Positions 1 through 12,971 of a DNA stretch of 64,000 nucleotides are shown piece by piece (positions within the stretch are counted from its first letter, which is position 1; each line of letters opens with the position of its first letter). Source of the DNA: Cylicocyclus nassatus (taxonomy: Eukaryota; Nematoda; Chromadorea; Rhabditida; Strongylidae); NCBI GenBank assembly GCA_958299035.1, contig CATQJL010000112.1, positions 54,789,140 to 54,853,139 of the forward strand, given 5' to 3'. The notes beneath the pieces are model-generated. The model saw only the letters and a program-made list of their open reading frames with translations, had not been told where the DNA came from and did no database searches. The position numbers and the translations under genes were made by a program.

Positions 1-960
1 AGCTTAGTTTCATTCCTCAATGCAGTGATCAACTCACCGGCTATCCTTCAACACACTCGTCGAATCACGTCAAGCACAGCTCGTGAACTAAGCTCGAATT
101 AGAGCTCATGATCTTAGACAAGACGTATCTCATGAGCTCATACACGAGCTCCATTTCCCTTCTCGGATAGTGGGCACTGGTGAGAGACGCAGGAAAATAG
201 CACGAGACTAGAGCTCGAGTACGCCAAGTTCACGACCTAGTAATCGTGCTGGGACCCGCCTACAGTACCCCAACACTCGGCTGTTGCAAGACGCTAATCC
301 CATTTTTGCCTCCGATATTATACGACAAAATCTGTTTTGCATTTCGCAACAGTGAATGGCTTTACAGCATCTTCAAATCCTTTACCTTTCCTTTCTTATT
401 GATTCATGGTCCCTCTTACAACCACTGTTGGAAAGTGAGGACCTTTCTATACTGACGTTCCTCTCCTGTATGCTATACCATGTCGCAGTTTTCCTTCTGA
501 TGATCCGCTTAGCTCATCCACTTTGCCTGGTGTAAATCCAAAGGTTGCGTTGGCAATAGCAGGCATTGGTTCGGCCATATCACCCCCTCGTAACTTACTG
601 GAACCCGAAAAAAGAAACCATCGGATCCATCGAAGGTTACGCTTAATTTGTTGTCACGGCAGGGGAGCTCAAAACACATATCTTATTGACAAAGCAGTTC
701 AAATAAGTAACGCACAAAAGTAGTGAGCAGCAACACAACCAGTTTTATGCCTTTCACTAGTTGTATATCTTGGAATAATTTCGATGTGAAGTCAGCTCTC
801 CATCCTTCAATCTGCTTTTGGCCATTTGAGTAGATGAAAAATTCTTAATGAGTGCTCCTTTTCTTCACTAATTTTCTTCTCTCTATATAGATTGAGGTAA
901 TGTTTTAGCTTGCTGTGACGAATACCTGTTTATTTTACATTTAAGTACTCTGCGTTGATA
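1..960. other. gene-less stretch
   Basis: I see no coding region here. The first 220 bases are unusually rich in GAGCTC/AGCTCG words. The short open frames present have no signal peptide, splice context or recognisable domain. Confidence 0.5.
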
Positions 961-1029
961 CCACTGCTTCAAGCAAGGGGTGTGGCACACGATCGCTGGT
1001 TACGACCCCCGCCTGATTGCTGTCTTAAT

Positions 1030-1041
1030 CCCCCCCCCCCC
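1030..1041. repeat. poly-C run (12 C)
   Basis: Uninterrupted run of 12 C, one of four G/C homopolymers of 11-15 nt in the window (others at 14434, 30302 and 57881). Confidence 0.9.
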
Positions 1042-1156
1042 GAACTATATATCTAAGATAGCATTACCAGAGTTGAGAAAGAGGTCAGGCACAAGTCTTT
1101 CGAAACCCCTCCCCCTCCCACGAAAGCCCTCAAACGACTCCTCCTTCCTCCTCTTA

Positions 1157-1607
1157 AAGGCAGCGTCCAGGCAAGATCCATCCACCCAGATTAGCACATA
1201 GTTGTAAAGAGGGGCCCATGGGTATTCGATCTGCGTTGGTCCAATCCTTTGACGTGCCCTCTAAAAGGAGACACTGGCCTGTGATGCGTATCACAAGCCG
1301 CGCCTTCGTATCACAAACCACCCCTGAGGACGAGTGCTTACGCAGGTGTGCGGTTGCATTGCAGTTGCATTACAGTTGCACTGCACACTGCAATGCAACT
1401 GCATCCGTGCAGTTGCAGCTCCTCCCGCTGGCATGACGATGGGAACGAGCAATTCGAAACTCGTCCGTTCCTTGGAGAGAGGGTCCCCAAGAGCCAGGTT
1501 TTTTGGGAGTTTCGAACAACTTGGACTTCACAACTGTAATCAGGGCCACGGAAAGGCCCCAGAATGGCAGAAACATGAGAGGCAAAATTTTGCCCGGACG
1601 CTGCCTT
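1157..1607. mobile_element. MITE, AAGGCAGCG family, TA target
   Basis: The 451-bp element starts AAGGCAGCGTCC and ends with the inverse GGACGCTGCCTT, flanked by TA on both sides (1155-1156, 1608-1609). The interior holds an inverted GTTGCA-rich hairpin near 1353-1415. It has no transposase. Family members recur at 20128, 24649, 39491, 52494 and 61714. Related flanking motifs (GGGGTGTGGCACAC near 977 and GTGCCACACCCC near 2447) suggest it may sit inside a larger, older inverted-repeat element. Confidence 0.8.
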
Positions 1608-1881
1608 TAACCTCTGGACCTCAAAGTGTGACATTCTGAAGGACACCATCTTTTTTTAGAGAGTTTTCAGATTACTGAGAGCTGTACGCCCGATTTTCTG
1701 TGACTGCACTTTACAATCACACTTAATTTGACGGCTGATTTTGATCTGAATGGGCATATTGAAAGGGCCATAATTTTCTTATGGGCGGGGCGTTCGGCTC
1801 CAAATTTCCAATGTAGCAAGAAGAAGCTATGTGCTCAATACTCATACCAGCAATGGAGCGCTTTCTGGATATTGAAGGCAA

Positions 1882-1959
1882 GTTAAAGGGGTGCGGCACA
1901 CCCCCTTAAAAGCTGCGGCAGCTGTAGCTTTTAAAGGGGTGTGCCGCACTCCATTAACT
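1882..1959. repeat. short hairpin repeat
   Basis: A 78-bp near-palindrome. GTTAAAGGGGTGCGGCACAC on the left pairs with GTGTGCCGCACTCCATTAAC on the right, and an inner TTAAAAGCTGC pairs with GCTTTTAA. It looks like a minimal foldback MITE. Confidence 0.75.
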
Positions 1960-2676
1960 ATATCAAAAAAGCATTTTTAGCGGACAAGTATCTATATGAA
2001 TCGATAACCTAAACCTTGTAAATTCCGACTGTTTGGAACCTGATTTGTCTTCTTAGCTCTAAGTAATATTTGGTGAAAGCACAGCGATTAAAAGCGAAAA
2101 ATGGGAAAAGCGAGATTTTGATTAGCTTCTAATTTCACAGTTTGCAGGTTTTCTGAAGCGGGATTCCTGAGGTGGACAAAGAAGGAGTAGTACTTTGTCC
2201 TGAGTGCAAAAACGGATAGCTAGTTCACCTTTGAAACAAAGTTAACCATGCTGGAATTTGACCATTTCATTTAGGTAGCCTAGTATTCTTGAATCTTCAG
2301 AATTCGCTCACACTTTGTCTAAGGGGTTAATTGACATGCTAATTATGGATATGATACAAATATCATGTTATCACTATTATCAGATTACCCAACTACGACC
2401 CTCTCCGCTTTCGACTCCTCAATACGACCCCCCACGTGTGGCGTGCCACACCCCACGCTTGCTGCTGATTAGAGTAAAAGTGCAAGGTTTCAAGATCCGT
2501 CCAGGCAGCGTAGACCCATGGCTGTCTTGAACTTACATTCTAAGTGCAATAGTCACCCTTTTTTTACCATTTGCAATTGTTGTTGCTCGATTGAAAGCAC
2601 AAAAGTTTGCTAACGCAAAAGTGCGGGAATCTGCTTCTCAGCTAACTTTATCTTTTATCACGAAATCATCCATATA

Positions 2677-3353
2677 CAGGGTGTCCCAGAAAGATGTGCA
2701 CACTGTTTGATTGTCAATCCTCTCTTGCCTTTATGTCTTTTGCCGAGCTTGAGGTACCATTCTGAAGAGCGAGGATAAACTTAGATTTATAGTACGGAGG
2801 GACTTATCAGCCGCTTTTCATTACTGTAGGATTACGGTAGGAATTTCGAGGAGGATCTTAAGCAATGGAAAGCTGTATTTGCCTCAGAAGAAAGCCAGAT
2901 AAGCCAGAAACTCTTGAACTGGGTTAATCGTAGTCGCTGATTTTAAATATGAAAGCTGCACTTCAGTACACTGTTTCTTTCATGAGTTATTTCAGATTTA
3001 GGGTAACAACTGATTTTCCATTGTTCAGCAGAAATGTGAATATGTCATCAAAAAAGCTCAAAAAACTGATGGAAGGTTATGTAGTGAGATCAGCACGCCT
3101 GAAAACCTTGTTACGCAACTTTTTAGATTTTTTTGAAAATTTATTTCAGCAAAAGGCTTATTCCACAGTGATGCTGTATGCTGAAAGTTCATACCGTAAT
3201 CCCACAGTAGCAAAAAGAGATTAGAGTTCGCTTAATACTGTAGATCTAAGTTTATCCTCGCTCTACTGAATGGTACCTCAAGCTCGGCAAAGGACATGCA
3301 AGCAAGAGAGTTATTAACGATCAAACATATGCACATCTTTTTGGGACACTCTG
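2677..3353. mobile_element. mariner-like MITE, CAGGGTGTCCCA family
   Basis: Starts CAGGGTGTCCCAGAAAGATG and ends with the inverse TTTTTGGGACACTCTG, flanked by TA (2675-2676, 3354-3355). The terminal inverted repeats are about 190 bp, carrying GATTACGGTA on the left and TACCGTAATC on the right. The interior has no transposase. The size (677 bp) matches the copy at 6122 (680 bp). Truncated relatives lie at 31940, 53252 and 62502. Confidence 0.88.
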
Positions 3354-3355
3354 TA

Positions 3356-5164
3356 TGTTCCCCATTTATCTCCTCAGTTCTCGTTCAGCATAGAAAGTCC
3401 TATCCTCAGTTGCAGCGTGAAGTGTTTTCCACATTGTTCACGCTGTGAACAGACATTCGAGACGTTTTCACATAATTTCTACCGTACTCTATTCACCAGT
3501 TATCCACTATCTTTTTTCACTCTGCTAAGCAATGCCTGAATGGGGGCATCTTTAGTTCTTCCGCGCGCTCTTCGATTTTTGAGTGGAGCGAAGATGCAGC
3601 TTCTCGCGTGTTTTTGTTGGTCATTGAAGAACGTGGATGTGCTGCTCTTCGACACTGGGTGCGAGAATTACCACCAACTCGATTGACCCAGTTGCTGAAT
3701 GTGCTCTAGCTGTGTGCCTCTTGTTTTGAGTGGGAAAGGAAGAAATCGGTAGGTGATACTACGCTAGTTTTCCCTTCACTTCATTGTGTTACAGGGCGAA
3801 GTTGTCACGAACGGTGTTGATCAGACGAGACGCTAACGGACTGTGTGGTAACACGTCGTTACGGTGTCAGGTAGCGCGTAGGACCGCCTTCATCTGGTAA
3901 ATCAGATTCGAAGAGGACCAGTGCTCTCCGTGAGTTCAGTTGGTTTTTTTGTGTTTTCTTTTTATTTTCAACGAAAGTAATATTGATGTTTTCCCTTCAA
4001 ATCTCCTGAAGTTGTTTTAGTTTTTCTTTTTCTGAATCGTACTTACAGTATTCGAAGATGAAGCTATTCTGGAAGCTGCACTTTGCACAAATGTTGTGCT
4101 GTGCGTGTTAGATACTCTGGAAACGATAATACGAGTAATTTTCATGCCTGGCAGCGATCATTTGGACTTTGCCCTTTCGATGGTGCTGAGAGTCATGGTA
4201 AAAGCCTCGTCTTTTCATTGTCTTTAGTGGCTCCTCTCGTTATGCCCTTCTTCCCGATGCACCTGTTTGCATGCACTCAATCCGTCCAAGCGCTCGAGTG
4301 TATCTTCGTAAGTCAACGAACGCTGAAGAAATTTTCTGATGTAATTTCTGGACAGGTTAATTATAATACTCGTCTTCTAGTGCTCTACGCTTATCTGGTA
4401 GCTTCTTAGGAAGTGGAGCAATGTGGCGAGCTTTGTCTGCAACTGTTGCGGCATTGCGCATCAAGGCTACCGGCTGTGAGATCATAGGTAAAATTCTGGA
4501 TTTCATCTTATCCTGATTAGGTGAGAATGTTTTTGTAGGCGTTGCTAGCTTGTACTTTTTAATGAGAGGAAGCTTCGAGAATGGAAGTAGCTCGGCCAGA
4601 GTCAAGATGCAGATCACCATGTCGTTGTCAAAAATGGTCTCGAATGCAACGAGGGAAGGTGTTTGGTTGAATGAAGACTGCTTGAGAAGAAGTCTCAAGG
4701 TGGGGGACTTGTTTTGAAGAAAGAAAGTATGAACTTTCACCTTCTTTTATTGCTCTTTCAAGAAGCAGTCAAACAAGGTTTTCTGCCCCTTGATGTCCTT
4801 ACGTCTTTTTCCTTTTCATTAATCTCCATTATTCTGGAGTTACATAGGTCTCCCTCCATGCCACTCATTCATCTTCAATCGCTTTCCATAATGCTGAGCG
4901 TTGCAATATCTGGCTTTACGTCTAACCGGCTTCGCACTTAATCTGTGCCAAATCACCGCGATTCGTGCGTAATCCAATCCCCGCATCAAGGTTTCCAATT
5001 CGGTGATGGAGTCTTTGGCTTATTGCTTCTTGCAGAAATCTCCAGATGCGTGGTTCATGTCCCTACCGACTGCATCTTCTCTTTGCTTTTTAACCAAAGA
5101 GAGTAATCTAATAAGCAGAAAATTATTTTGGCAGTGAGATGGTGTTTTGAAGCAGTTTTTTTCT
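3356..5164. other. stretch without a recognised gene
   Basis: Open frames of about 108 and 127 codons (4083-4409 on +, 4357-4740 on -) overlap on opposite strands. Neither shows a recognisable domain or a convincing splice pattern, so I do not call a gene. A decayed coding fragment on the minus strand (4357-4740) remains possible. Confidence 0.4.
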
Positions 5165-5168
5165 TTAA

Positions 5169-5478
5169 CACGTTGACGCCAATGCGCATTTTTAGTTGTC
5201 TGCCTTGTGGGACAATGCCTTCCACGAACAAGTCGAAAATTTCTAGCTAAAATCAAGAAGATCGTCATTTCAACTATACCTACACAAATTATTGAAAGCG
5301 GCCAAGAAACATTAAGGCATTTTCTAGGGTTAGAGCGTAAAAGACCTCAGGAAACGGATTATCCAGTAATTGTTATTATCTCAAAAAAATTTATGCCGTG
5401 ACTCACCATGTGGGTCACGTTGTCCCACGTGGCAGTCATTGCATGACCCACCATGTGGGTCACGTTGTCGTCAAAGTG
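5169..5478. mobile_element. TTAA-target MITE (piggyBac-like)
   Basis: Flanked by TTAA on both sides (5165-5168, 5479-5482). The ends are inverted: CACGTTGACGCC on the left and GTCGTCAAAGTG on the right. Inside, ACCATGTGGGTCACGTTGTC is repeated directly about 53 bp apart. It resembles the element at 48416. TTAA target use is the hallmark of the piggyBac superfamily, but no transposase is present. Confidence 0.65.
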
Positions 5479-6121
5479 TTAAATTTGATCCTCTTTGCTG
5501 CCAATCATGAAAGATTCTCGAGCTAAGTTTGAAATTCAGAAAACAGTACCACTCCAAAAGTTTCTCGTTTTTTGCAAGTATGAGATCAGCACCTTTGACT
5601 GGAGTCCATATGACCATGGAATTTGTGATTTGTCATTTTCACCATCGTTCAATTTTGATTTCTTGAAATTTATCCAAGTTTACGAAATCTCACGAATTTC
5701 AGACACGATTTTCAGAAATGCTTATTCGATGACTACCGGTTGAAAAGTGAGAATCAAAATCACCGATCTTCTTCCCTTTGCGGTCATTCATAGACTATTG
5801 TCTGTAGCAAAACAAGCGTGATTTTCTAAATCGTTCTTATCAAGTCCCCTAGCAATGATTCGAAAATCACGTAATTCAAGAGGCAAATCCACTGAGCTTC
5901 TTTTTAAGAAACTTAAGACTATTATGCATCTTAATTTTTGACATCACATTTTCTTTTTGCATTTTCCCAGTTTAATAAACATAACGATTGTGTCCAATAT
6001 CTGAAGTGCGTAATTACAAACTCAGTAGAATAAGCCACAAAGTAATACTTTGCACACTTTGAATCTTCACATCTCCAAACGGGAGACGACCGCTTTGCAT
6101 TACAGTATCCATCAGTATATA

Positions 6122-6801
6122 CAGGGTGTCCCAAAATAATGTGCACACTGTTTGATTTTGAATAACTTTCTTATTATGAGGTCTTTCGAGAAGCGGTAAG
6201 CGCCATTTTGTAGAGCTGGCTTCAACTTAGATTTGCAGTATAAAGTGAATCACCGGCCGCCCTTCATTACTGTAGGATTACGGTAGAAACTTGGAACACA
6301 TGGTGCCACTGTGGGAAAAGCTGCCGTTTCAAAAATTTTCAAAAAGATGTGAAAACTTGTGTAATAGGGTTTTTAGGGACGCTGACTTCAATACTCAGCT
6401 ATGCTCAAGATTGCGAAGCTTTATAAACGGTGTAACCGCACTTTTTAGGAACATTGAGAAAATGGCCGCTACTGCTTACCTTGCATAACTCTCCAGTGAA
6501 GCATCAAAATGAGTTGGGAACCTTACTGTTAGAATCAGCAGCTCTAATTGGCTCAGTGTAAAAGTTTTCAGGCTGTTTCGATTCCTTTCTGAGGCAAAAT
6601 ATGGCCTTTCATGGCCCAAAACCCTCTTTCAAGTTTCTACCGTAATCCTACAGTAATGAAGAGCGGTCGGTGATTCGCTCTATACTGCAAATCTAAGTTG
6701 AAGCCAGCTCTACAAAATGGTTTTTACCGCTTCTCGAAAGACCTCATAATAAAAGAGTTATTCAAAATCAAACAGTGTGCACACTATTTTGGGACACCCT
6801 G
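6122..6801. mobile_element. mariner-like MITE, CAGGGTGTCCCA family
   Basis: This 680-bp copy has long inverted arms (CAGGGTGTCCCAAAATAATG against the inverse at 6783-6801) and TA flanks (6120-6121, 6802-6803). The arms extend about 170 bp to TACGGTAGAAAC and its inverse near 6640. It has no coding capacity for a transposase. Confidence 0.9.
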
Positions 6802-7201
6802 TATTTTGCGTTACTTGACCTAGCATGTGACGCTGCCAATCTTTACTCCAGCTTTAGATTATTAAATATAGAGTTCTACGTAATTGCGACAGTCGGTGAG
6901 GAGTTTGCGACCATTGCACACGCAGGATGTACCACAAGGGCTCAAATCAGTTGAACGATCCCGTACTTTTCGAAATTGTTCTAGGGAAATGGAAGCTAAC
7001 ATCTGATAGCAGGAAGTTTGGAAGAGGAAAGACAACTAAGAAAGATCGATGCGCGAGCAATGACCGGGAACTTACCGAGTCTCACGATCACGCAGAACCC
7101 TATCAGTGTTCGAACTGCAGCGGTACAAAAGGCTCTCTTGATAGCGCATGCAACCTGTTGTTGAAGTCGTCAAAGTAGGCTACAGTGATAAATTGGTAGT
7201 A

Positions 7202-7412
7202 CAGTCTGCCCCAATCCAAGCCCAATCAGGCCGAAATCGGCATGGCGGAGTTCGCTTCACTATGGCTTTGCGACATACGCACGGCCTGCATGTCTGCTCC
7301 CTCTTCAATCTCGTCGCTCTCTCCCACATTGCGCATATGCAGCGCAAAGTAATGGCTCTACGCGCATGCAAATTTAGCAGACAGTTCAGCCTGATTACGA
7401 TTGGAGGAGATT
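7202..7412. mobile_element. diverged copy of the CAGTCTGCCCC MITE
   Basis: Begins CAGTCTGCCCCAATC after a TA. Its body aligns by eye with the 209-bp element at 29702-29910 (GGCATGGCGG, CGCATATGCAGCGCA, CGATTGG), but it is clearly diverged and its right end is degenerate. The 166-codon open frame over this stretch is incidental. Confidence 0.65.
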
Positions 7413-7414
7413 TT

Positions 7415-9475
7415 ACTTACAGCGACAAGAACAAGGTCTTGTTTTGTATGATCAGTTTGGTCACTTACTCGTGCACCAAGAGATTTCCAGCATTCGCTAC
7501 GACTATCATACCTCTTTCACGTGTTTCCGACACTTGCCCTGTGTTTGCGTCTCTGACAAGAATGAGTGTTGTGCTGGCACTCGAAATTTTCGACCGAAAT
7601 GAGCGTCCAACCTTGATACGCTCTAAGGAAAATTTGGTCACAGGATAGTTACTGAGGCTAAGAATTCACGCGTGCCGACTCAACGTTTTTAGATAAGTGA
7701 CAGGGATAAGGGCAGAGCAATCTTGAATGAAATCACAAGAATGGGCCGCGTTAAACACGATAATCCAAGTGCATGTTAATGCGAGTTGGGCTACATGCTA
7801 TCACAAGATTGCATTTGCATTCATGTAGTGCTAAGGCTTGCCAGCAAACCGGTTGATGTCGCGAAGTGGCTGTGCTCGCTGTTCGCAGTCGTCACGTCAA
7901 AGGTACGATGCTCGTGGGCGTGCAAGTTTTGCGGAGACTATTGCGAGGCTCGCGCTAAGTTCACGATAAGTCCGTAATTTGCAATGAGTGTCATGAGCTT
8001 AGCGCGTTTATGTTGTGACATTCTGGGTAGATTATTACAGGCCCAGAATTTTAATGGTTTTTTCGCCAAATTTTTCAGCACTTTTTATGTTGCGGTAAGA
8101 TCCATCAAAATACCTCATGTCGCTTCGATCGTTTTGGGCTACCCTAGATGTGAAAATGAAAGCGTAAATTATGGTTCAGTATGTATCGAATAGGCAGTTT
8201 TGTAAATTATTCCGTCATGGAGTGTAAAGTGGAAATCAATAATAATGGTGATTTCTTTCATCATTAGGTCCGATATTTGTGGAGTCATATCTAGCAACTG
8301 AACTTCTACTCTCTGATCTCCTTGCGCACGTTTAATAGTGACACTAAAGGAGACGTATTTTGTGGATAATTTTCGCGAATTTAGACGAACCATTAAATAC
8401 TGCACATAGCGTTTGCGCACTTATCTCTCCAGTGGTGTAGCATATCTTCACAAGAGTAACAGAAATAAGTCTTCTTGTGTTGCTATTGTTGCAGTATATT
8501 CTTATTCAGAGGGATTATATGGCTGGTGTACTAAAGATCCTAGTTCGTGACTGCTTCTGTCAAAAAAAGTTGGACCTTTATTGGAGGTGAATTTCCGAAT
8601 ATAATTGCCAATGACTGTTTAAAAAGTTTCACTCTTTAATTTGATAAACAGCTGGATATAGTCAGCAAAATAGTACGCATACGTCTGTTCTCGTAATCTA
8701 ATGTTTCTTGTACATCTTCGATGGTTACTGCCTGCATCTGTATGGGGGGAGAGTCTTCTATTTCTTCATCATACATGTTCGTATCAAAATCTGCGCGTGT
8801 GAAATTGAACACATATCAAACAAAGTTTATTTATGCGTTGAGAAAAACACCATCCATCATGCTTAAAAAAAGTACAAAGTATTAGATAAATGTGTGGATA
8901 AATAGAAATTAAACAATTGAGAAAGTGTGACACTAAAACAATCAACTGACTAAATATTCCAATGTCCTTTGTTGCTGACGTTCTCTTCTTCTCTGTCGCA
9001 TATCGGAAAAAGCCTGCCTGTCCTCCGCGAGTCTATCCAAAAGTTCGTCCAGCATCACTGCAAATGCAGCAGGTGGTATTTCGCTCTGGGATCAAACATA
9101 TCAAATAACGTTTGAGAATGACTACGTTTTACACAAAGCAAAAAGATAGGTTGGCGATAACAGAAGAAAGCAAAGAAACCATATGCAACTTACATCCATA
9201 TATGCACGAATTTCGATTCGGTCGTACCTAATGTCTCTTGAAGTATTCATATCTTAAAAAATCTTGGAAAACATGAAAAAAATTAATGCGACCTTATTGA
9301 TGAACTATTGATTACTACAAACGAGGATCAAAGGAAACAAATCTGTTTTGCCTTTACCACTAGACAGAAACAAAAAGAATTATGCGTTCCCGAAGCTCAT
9401 CAGTAGGGAGGAGTGCCAAGGTAGCACAACAATGAGCAGAAGAAAAAATTCTTACAAGGGAAGCTTATTTAGTCA
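7415..9475. other. gene-less, increasingly AT-rich stretch
   Basis: No domain, signal peptide or coherent exon structure was seen on either strand. Base composition shifts to AT-rich from about 8.4 kb. Confidence 0.4.
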
Positions 9476-9479
9476 AAAT

Positions 9480-9910
9480 GGCCCTTCTAAATGAGATGTG
9501 GACCATACTGAAGTGCACAAAACGCTGATTACAAAACTGCCTTCCTTACCTGCAGAACACTTATTGACGAGAAGTTATGAGCGTTTTTTGGAGTCAAGAA
9601 CTGAATGTGCATTTTGGATAAAATCAGTTGCTAAAATCATATTAGCTTCGAATAATGCAACCAAGCGTGAAAAATCCTTTATTTTAGAGTATTTTTTGAA
9701 TAAAGTGCTCTAATAATTATCACTGCTCCATTTAAGAGCTAGAAAAACTATTACGGCTATTTTGTCCTACTTGCACATTCAATTTTTTTGCTCCAATAAG
9801 CGCTCATAACTCCTCGCCCACAAATGTTCTGCAGATAAGGAAGTCAGATTTGGAATCAGCATTTCATGCCCTTCAGTATGGTATACATTCCAATTGTAAA
9901 GGCCACCTTA
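9480..9910. repeat. inverted-repeat element
   Basis: Two arms of about 140 bp (9480-9620 and 9770-9908) are inverted copies. CCTGCAGAACA and AAGTTATGAGCG on the left face CGCTCATAACTC and TGTTCTGCAGATAAGG on the right. The GAGTTATRAGCGTTTTT core also occurs near 14190, 31180, 53180 and 62420, so this is a dispersed family. Confidence 0.7.
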
Positions 9911-11584
9911 TTAGATGTGTTGGTAAAGAAGCATATCTTCTAAGTGCACGCAACACAGAAAAAAAGCATATGAGATACGGCAACACTCTGATGAAGAAGT
10001 GAATGGAGATATCATTTGTTAAATGAGTGAACGAATGAACGTGAACAATAAGTGGATCAAGAAAACGAGTTATGCTCAATAACAGAAGAAACCAATTTAG
10101 CAATACACCTAGACTACAGTAATCGATCATATAGCACAATAAGATGAAGATCAAATAGTAAAATTGGACTGATTTGAGGAAAATAAGAAGTCATAACTTC
10201 TCTGCAGGATTTTATGAATTTATGTCCGTAAATGCGCGTGCAACGGTGTCCCTATGCGCGTTTCTACAGAACGGTCAGTGACGGCCGCTGACGCGGGCAA
10301 CTGTTTGCCGCCCGATCGGACGGACACATTGCCTGCCGTTTGCGCGGCCAAATGTGTTGCATGCCAATTGCGCGGCGAAATTGCCTGCCGCTTCCACAGC
10401 GTTTTTATTGTTAACTCCACGCACGGTACATCATAAAGTATGCTGTGCTCTCAGGTGGAGGAGCTTGAAGAGGACCGTCCGCACGGCCCTGAGCAAGCTT
10501 CGATAAAACCAGAGGGAACATTGTTGATAACGCTTGAAATTGAAAAAAAATGACTGCAATTTATCATAGCCAAACGGCGGGAAATGTTGCTACTGTCATA
10601 CTAACTCAATTGTTTAATCAATTTGTAACCAGTCGTACCATGTTCTTGTATCAAAGTATGTGTCATCTGATTTGACGGCATTGGCGGCTGGTGGGTGGGC
10701 TCACGTTCTCGCCTGCCTCTGTACCTGCGATCGTACTCTCCAGTAATTGAAGCTCCTCCTTTCTCGCACTCGTTATGGGAGAGTAGTAAGAGAGCATGCT
10801 AAGAAATGCAGAGCCCAAGCAGCCCCGCCCTCCAGCCGCCAATCCTGTTGAAAGGGTGCGACTGTTGACACTTGAGAAGGTTGTTTACGTGCAATCGCAA
10901 ATTTTTTACGGGTACCGGGATTTTACAGTATCACAAGATAGACCCTCCAGATAGTCTATCAGTAAAGTCTTGAGCGAAAACGCGCTTCTGAAAAGCCCAA
11001 AATCAGCTACGGAAGTCTCCCAAACGCCGCCCATTTCCAGGCCACGCCCACTTCTTACACGTAATTTGGAGCGAACGCGGACACGAAAAGCTTCGAAGAA
11101 AGCTCATTTTTGCCATTTTTAAGAGTTAAAAAGCTCAAATATGGTTTCAGCATGGCGAAAAGGCCCCGAAGAGGTGAAACCTGGGAGCGAAATTCTGCCG
11201 GGACGCTGCCTCTAAAGACACTATCCATCCAAAGGTGGTAAAATCTTGATTTCGCTGCAAAAGATGAGTTCCAAAGCAAGAAAACCTTTTAGAAGATAGA
11301 AGAGACCACGCTTGCTCTACCCATCAACGCAGACGGTCTGAGGATGAAAACATTGATTGGGTTTCAGGGTAAACAGAGTCGCAAATTTGATGGCCATAAT
11401 GACCTGTAACAATTGCATACATCGAATCCCTTTCGAACTCATTATTTTCAGACCACTGACGTTGATGGGCGAAACGAGCGTGGCCGCTTTTACTTTCTAA
11501 AGCGGTTTTCTTGCTTTTCTCGCTTTGGAATTTGTCTTCCGCAGCAAGGCTTTCCGCGTTTGCTATTCAAAATCCCCGCCATTA
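9911..11584. other. gene-less stretch with a GC-rich patch
   Basis: 10220-10400 is GC- and CpG-rich (GCGCGG, TTTGCCG and GCCTGCCG recur) inside AT-rich surroundings. A degraded AAGGCAGCG-family end occurs near 11190-11215 (GGGACGCTGCCT). No gene is recognised. Confidence 0.4.
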
Positions 11585-12254
11585 TCATGACTTAGAATAA
11601 AGCACTAAGCTTCTCTGTTTGTCTGTCTCTGTGTGTGTATGTTTGTCTGTCACAAATTTCATATACGAGGTGCAGCCAACGTCTTAAGCTAGAATTTTGC
11701 ACAACATGTGGTATCACATGTAGGTCTACTATGCTTGAGAGCGAGCGATCCGATACGCGCCTCCTTCAAAAATTTTCTGTCAAACAGGTCCAAGCGGATT
11801 CTGGGCCTCAAAACTGGGGCCGTACTCAAACTTTATGCAAAGAAATGACGTTTGGGAAGCAAATCCGTAAGCTATAAATTTCATCTCGAAAACTCATCAA
11901 CAGTTTACTTTCTTCGCAAAAACGGCGCCAAAGGAATGATCGTGTAGATTGCCAATTTGTCAAGGTTTTACTCAAAAAAAACTACCACTTAGAGTGCAGC
12001 CGACGTGTTATCGTCCTCATGGCGACTATCAAGCCAAAATGAATTCGGCAGCTAATTCAAGCGCTTGCTTCTCTCCAAAAAAGTTGCTTCTCCCAAAGTT
12101 ACCGCTCTTACATGGATAAAACAAAGGATGAGTAGATGTTTGCGATTCACTCGTGATATTCAGCAATTTGCGGTTTCAAAGCGATCATGATGCGAAATTG
12201 AGGAAGTGTGAACAATAGAGCCAGTGCAGACGCGAAGCAGAGGTGAGGCACTGG
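11585..12254 (+). mobile_element. non-autonomous Helitron-like element, copy 1
   Basis: Starts TCATGACTTA after an A and ends CTGG before a T, with a decayed hairpin (GCGAAGC) just upstream. These are the TC...hairpin...CTRR termini with A/T target use known for Helitrons. A TG/TCTG-rich tract follows the 5' end. A second copy in inverse orientation is at 16536-17227. No Rep/helicase is encoded. Confidence 0.55.
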
Positions 12255-12629
12255 TAAACATAAATCTTCCTAAAGCTCACCTCAAAAATGGGGGATGGTG
12301 CTTCTAAGAAGCGACAAGAACGAAAATTTTGGTAACTAAACAGACGGACAATTTAGAAGCATGGTCGTGGTATACAGGTAAGGTAAAAGGGTAAGATCGC
12401 TTTAACTGTAGAACTTTACAAGAGGTGGACTGAATATCTGGTGCATGCTATACACATGTCGATTTTGATTACGGGAGTGCGGGAAGGGTGTATCTTGAGG
12501 GTTGCACCAGGCTTTGTGAGATTTTATTCAAACTTTCAACTTTTTGACCTGGGAATAGGGTTGGGCCAGGCTGCGCGGCGTACGCGGTGTGCTCCATAGC
12601 TATCTTTGAACACATGCGCGAAAAGATAT

Positions 12630-12890
12630 GGAGCGTATTGTCCTCTCCACAGCTCGTGCTACCCTTGGTCTGCGTCTCAGACCTGCCACGTGTGGCTAAC
12701 ATGTTGGCAACGTGGCAACAACGTGTTTTCAACATGCCACAACATGTCGGCAGAACATTTTGGCTACGCCAACATGTTGCTGCTTGTTGCCAACGTGTTG
12801 CTGCCAACGTTGCCAACGTGTTAGTCACACGTGGCACGTCCGCGACGCCACAAGGGTGGGACCAGCTGTGGAGGGGACGATATGCTGCGT
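12630..12890. repeat. inverted repeat with iterated AACATGTTGGC words
   Basis: Outer arms (CTCCACAGCTCGTGCTACCC and GGGTGGGACCAGCTGTGGAG) are inverted. The core 12688-12835 is packed with near-palindromic AACATGTTGGCAACGTG words in both orientations between CCACGTGTGG and CACACGTGGC. Confidence 0.7.
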
Positions 12891-12971
12891 ACCCACCCCA
12901 GTCTGACCCTTAGACAGGTTGAAAGGCTGATATCAGAGTGATCTGGAAGTGGAGCACTTTGAGGTCCCGCC

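Noticed and set aside
4357..4740. 127-codon minus-strand frame as a gene
   Set aside because: It overlaps other frames on the + strand, and I found no domain, signal or exon partners. Left as a possible decayed fragment only.
7148..7648. 166-codon + frame
   Set aside because: It runs through a diverged MITE (7202-7412) and has no recognisable domain or splice signals.
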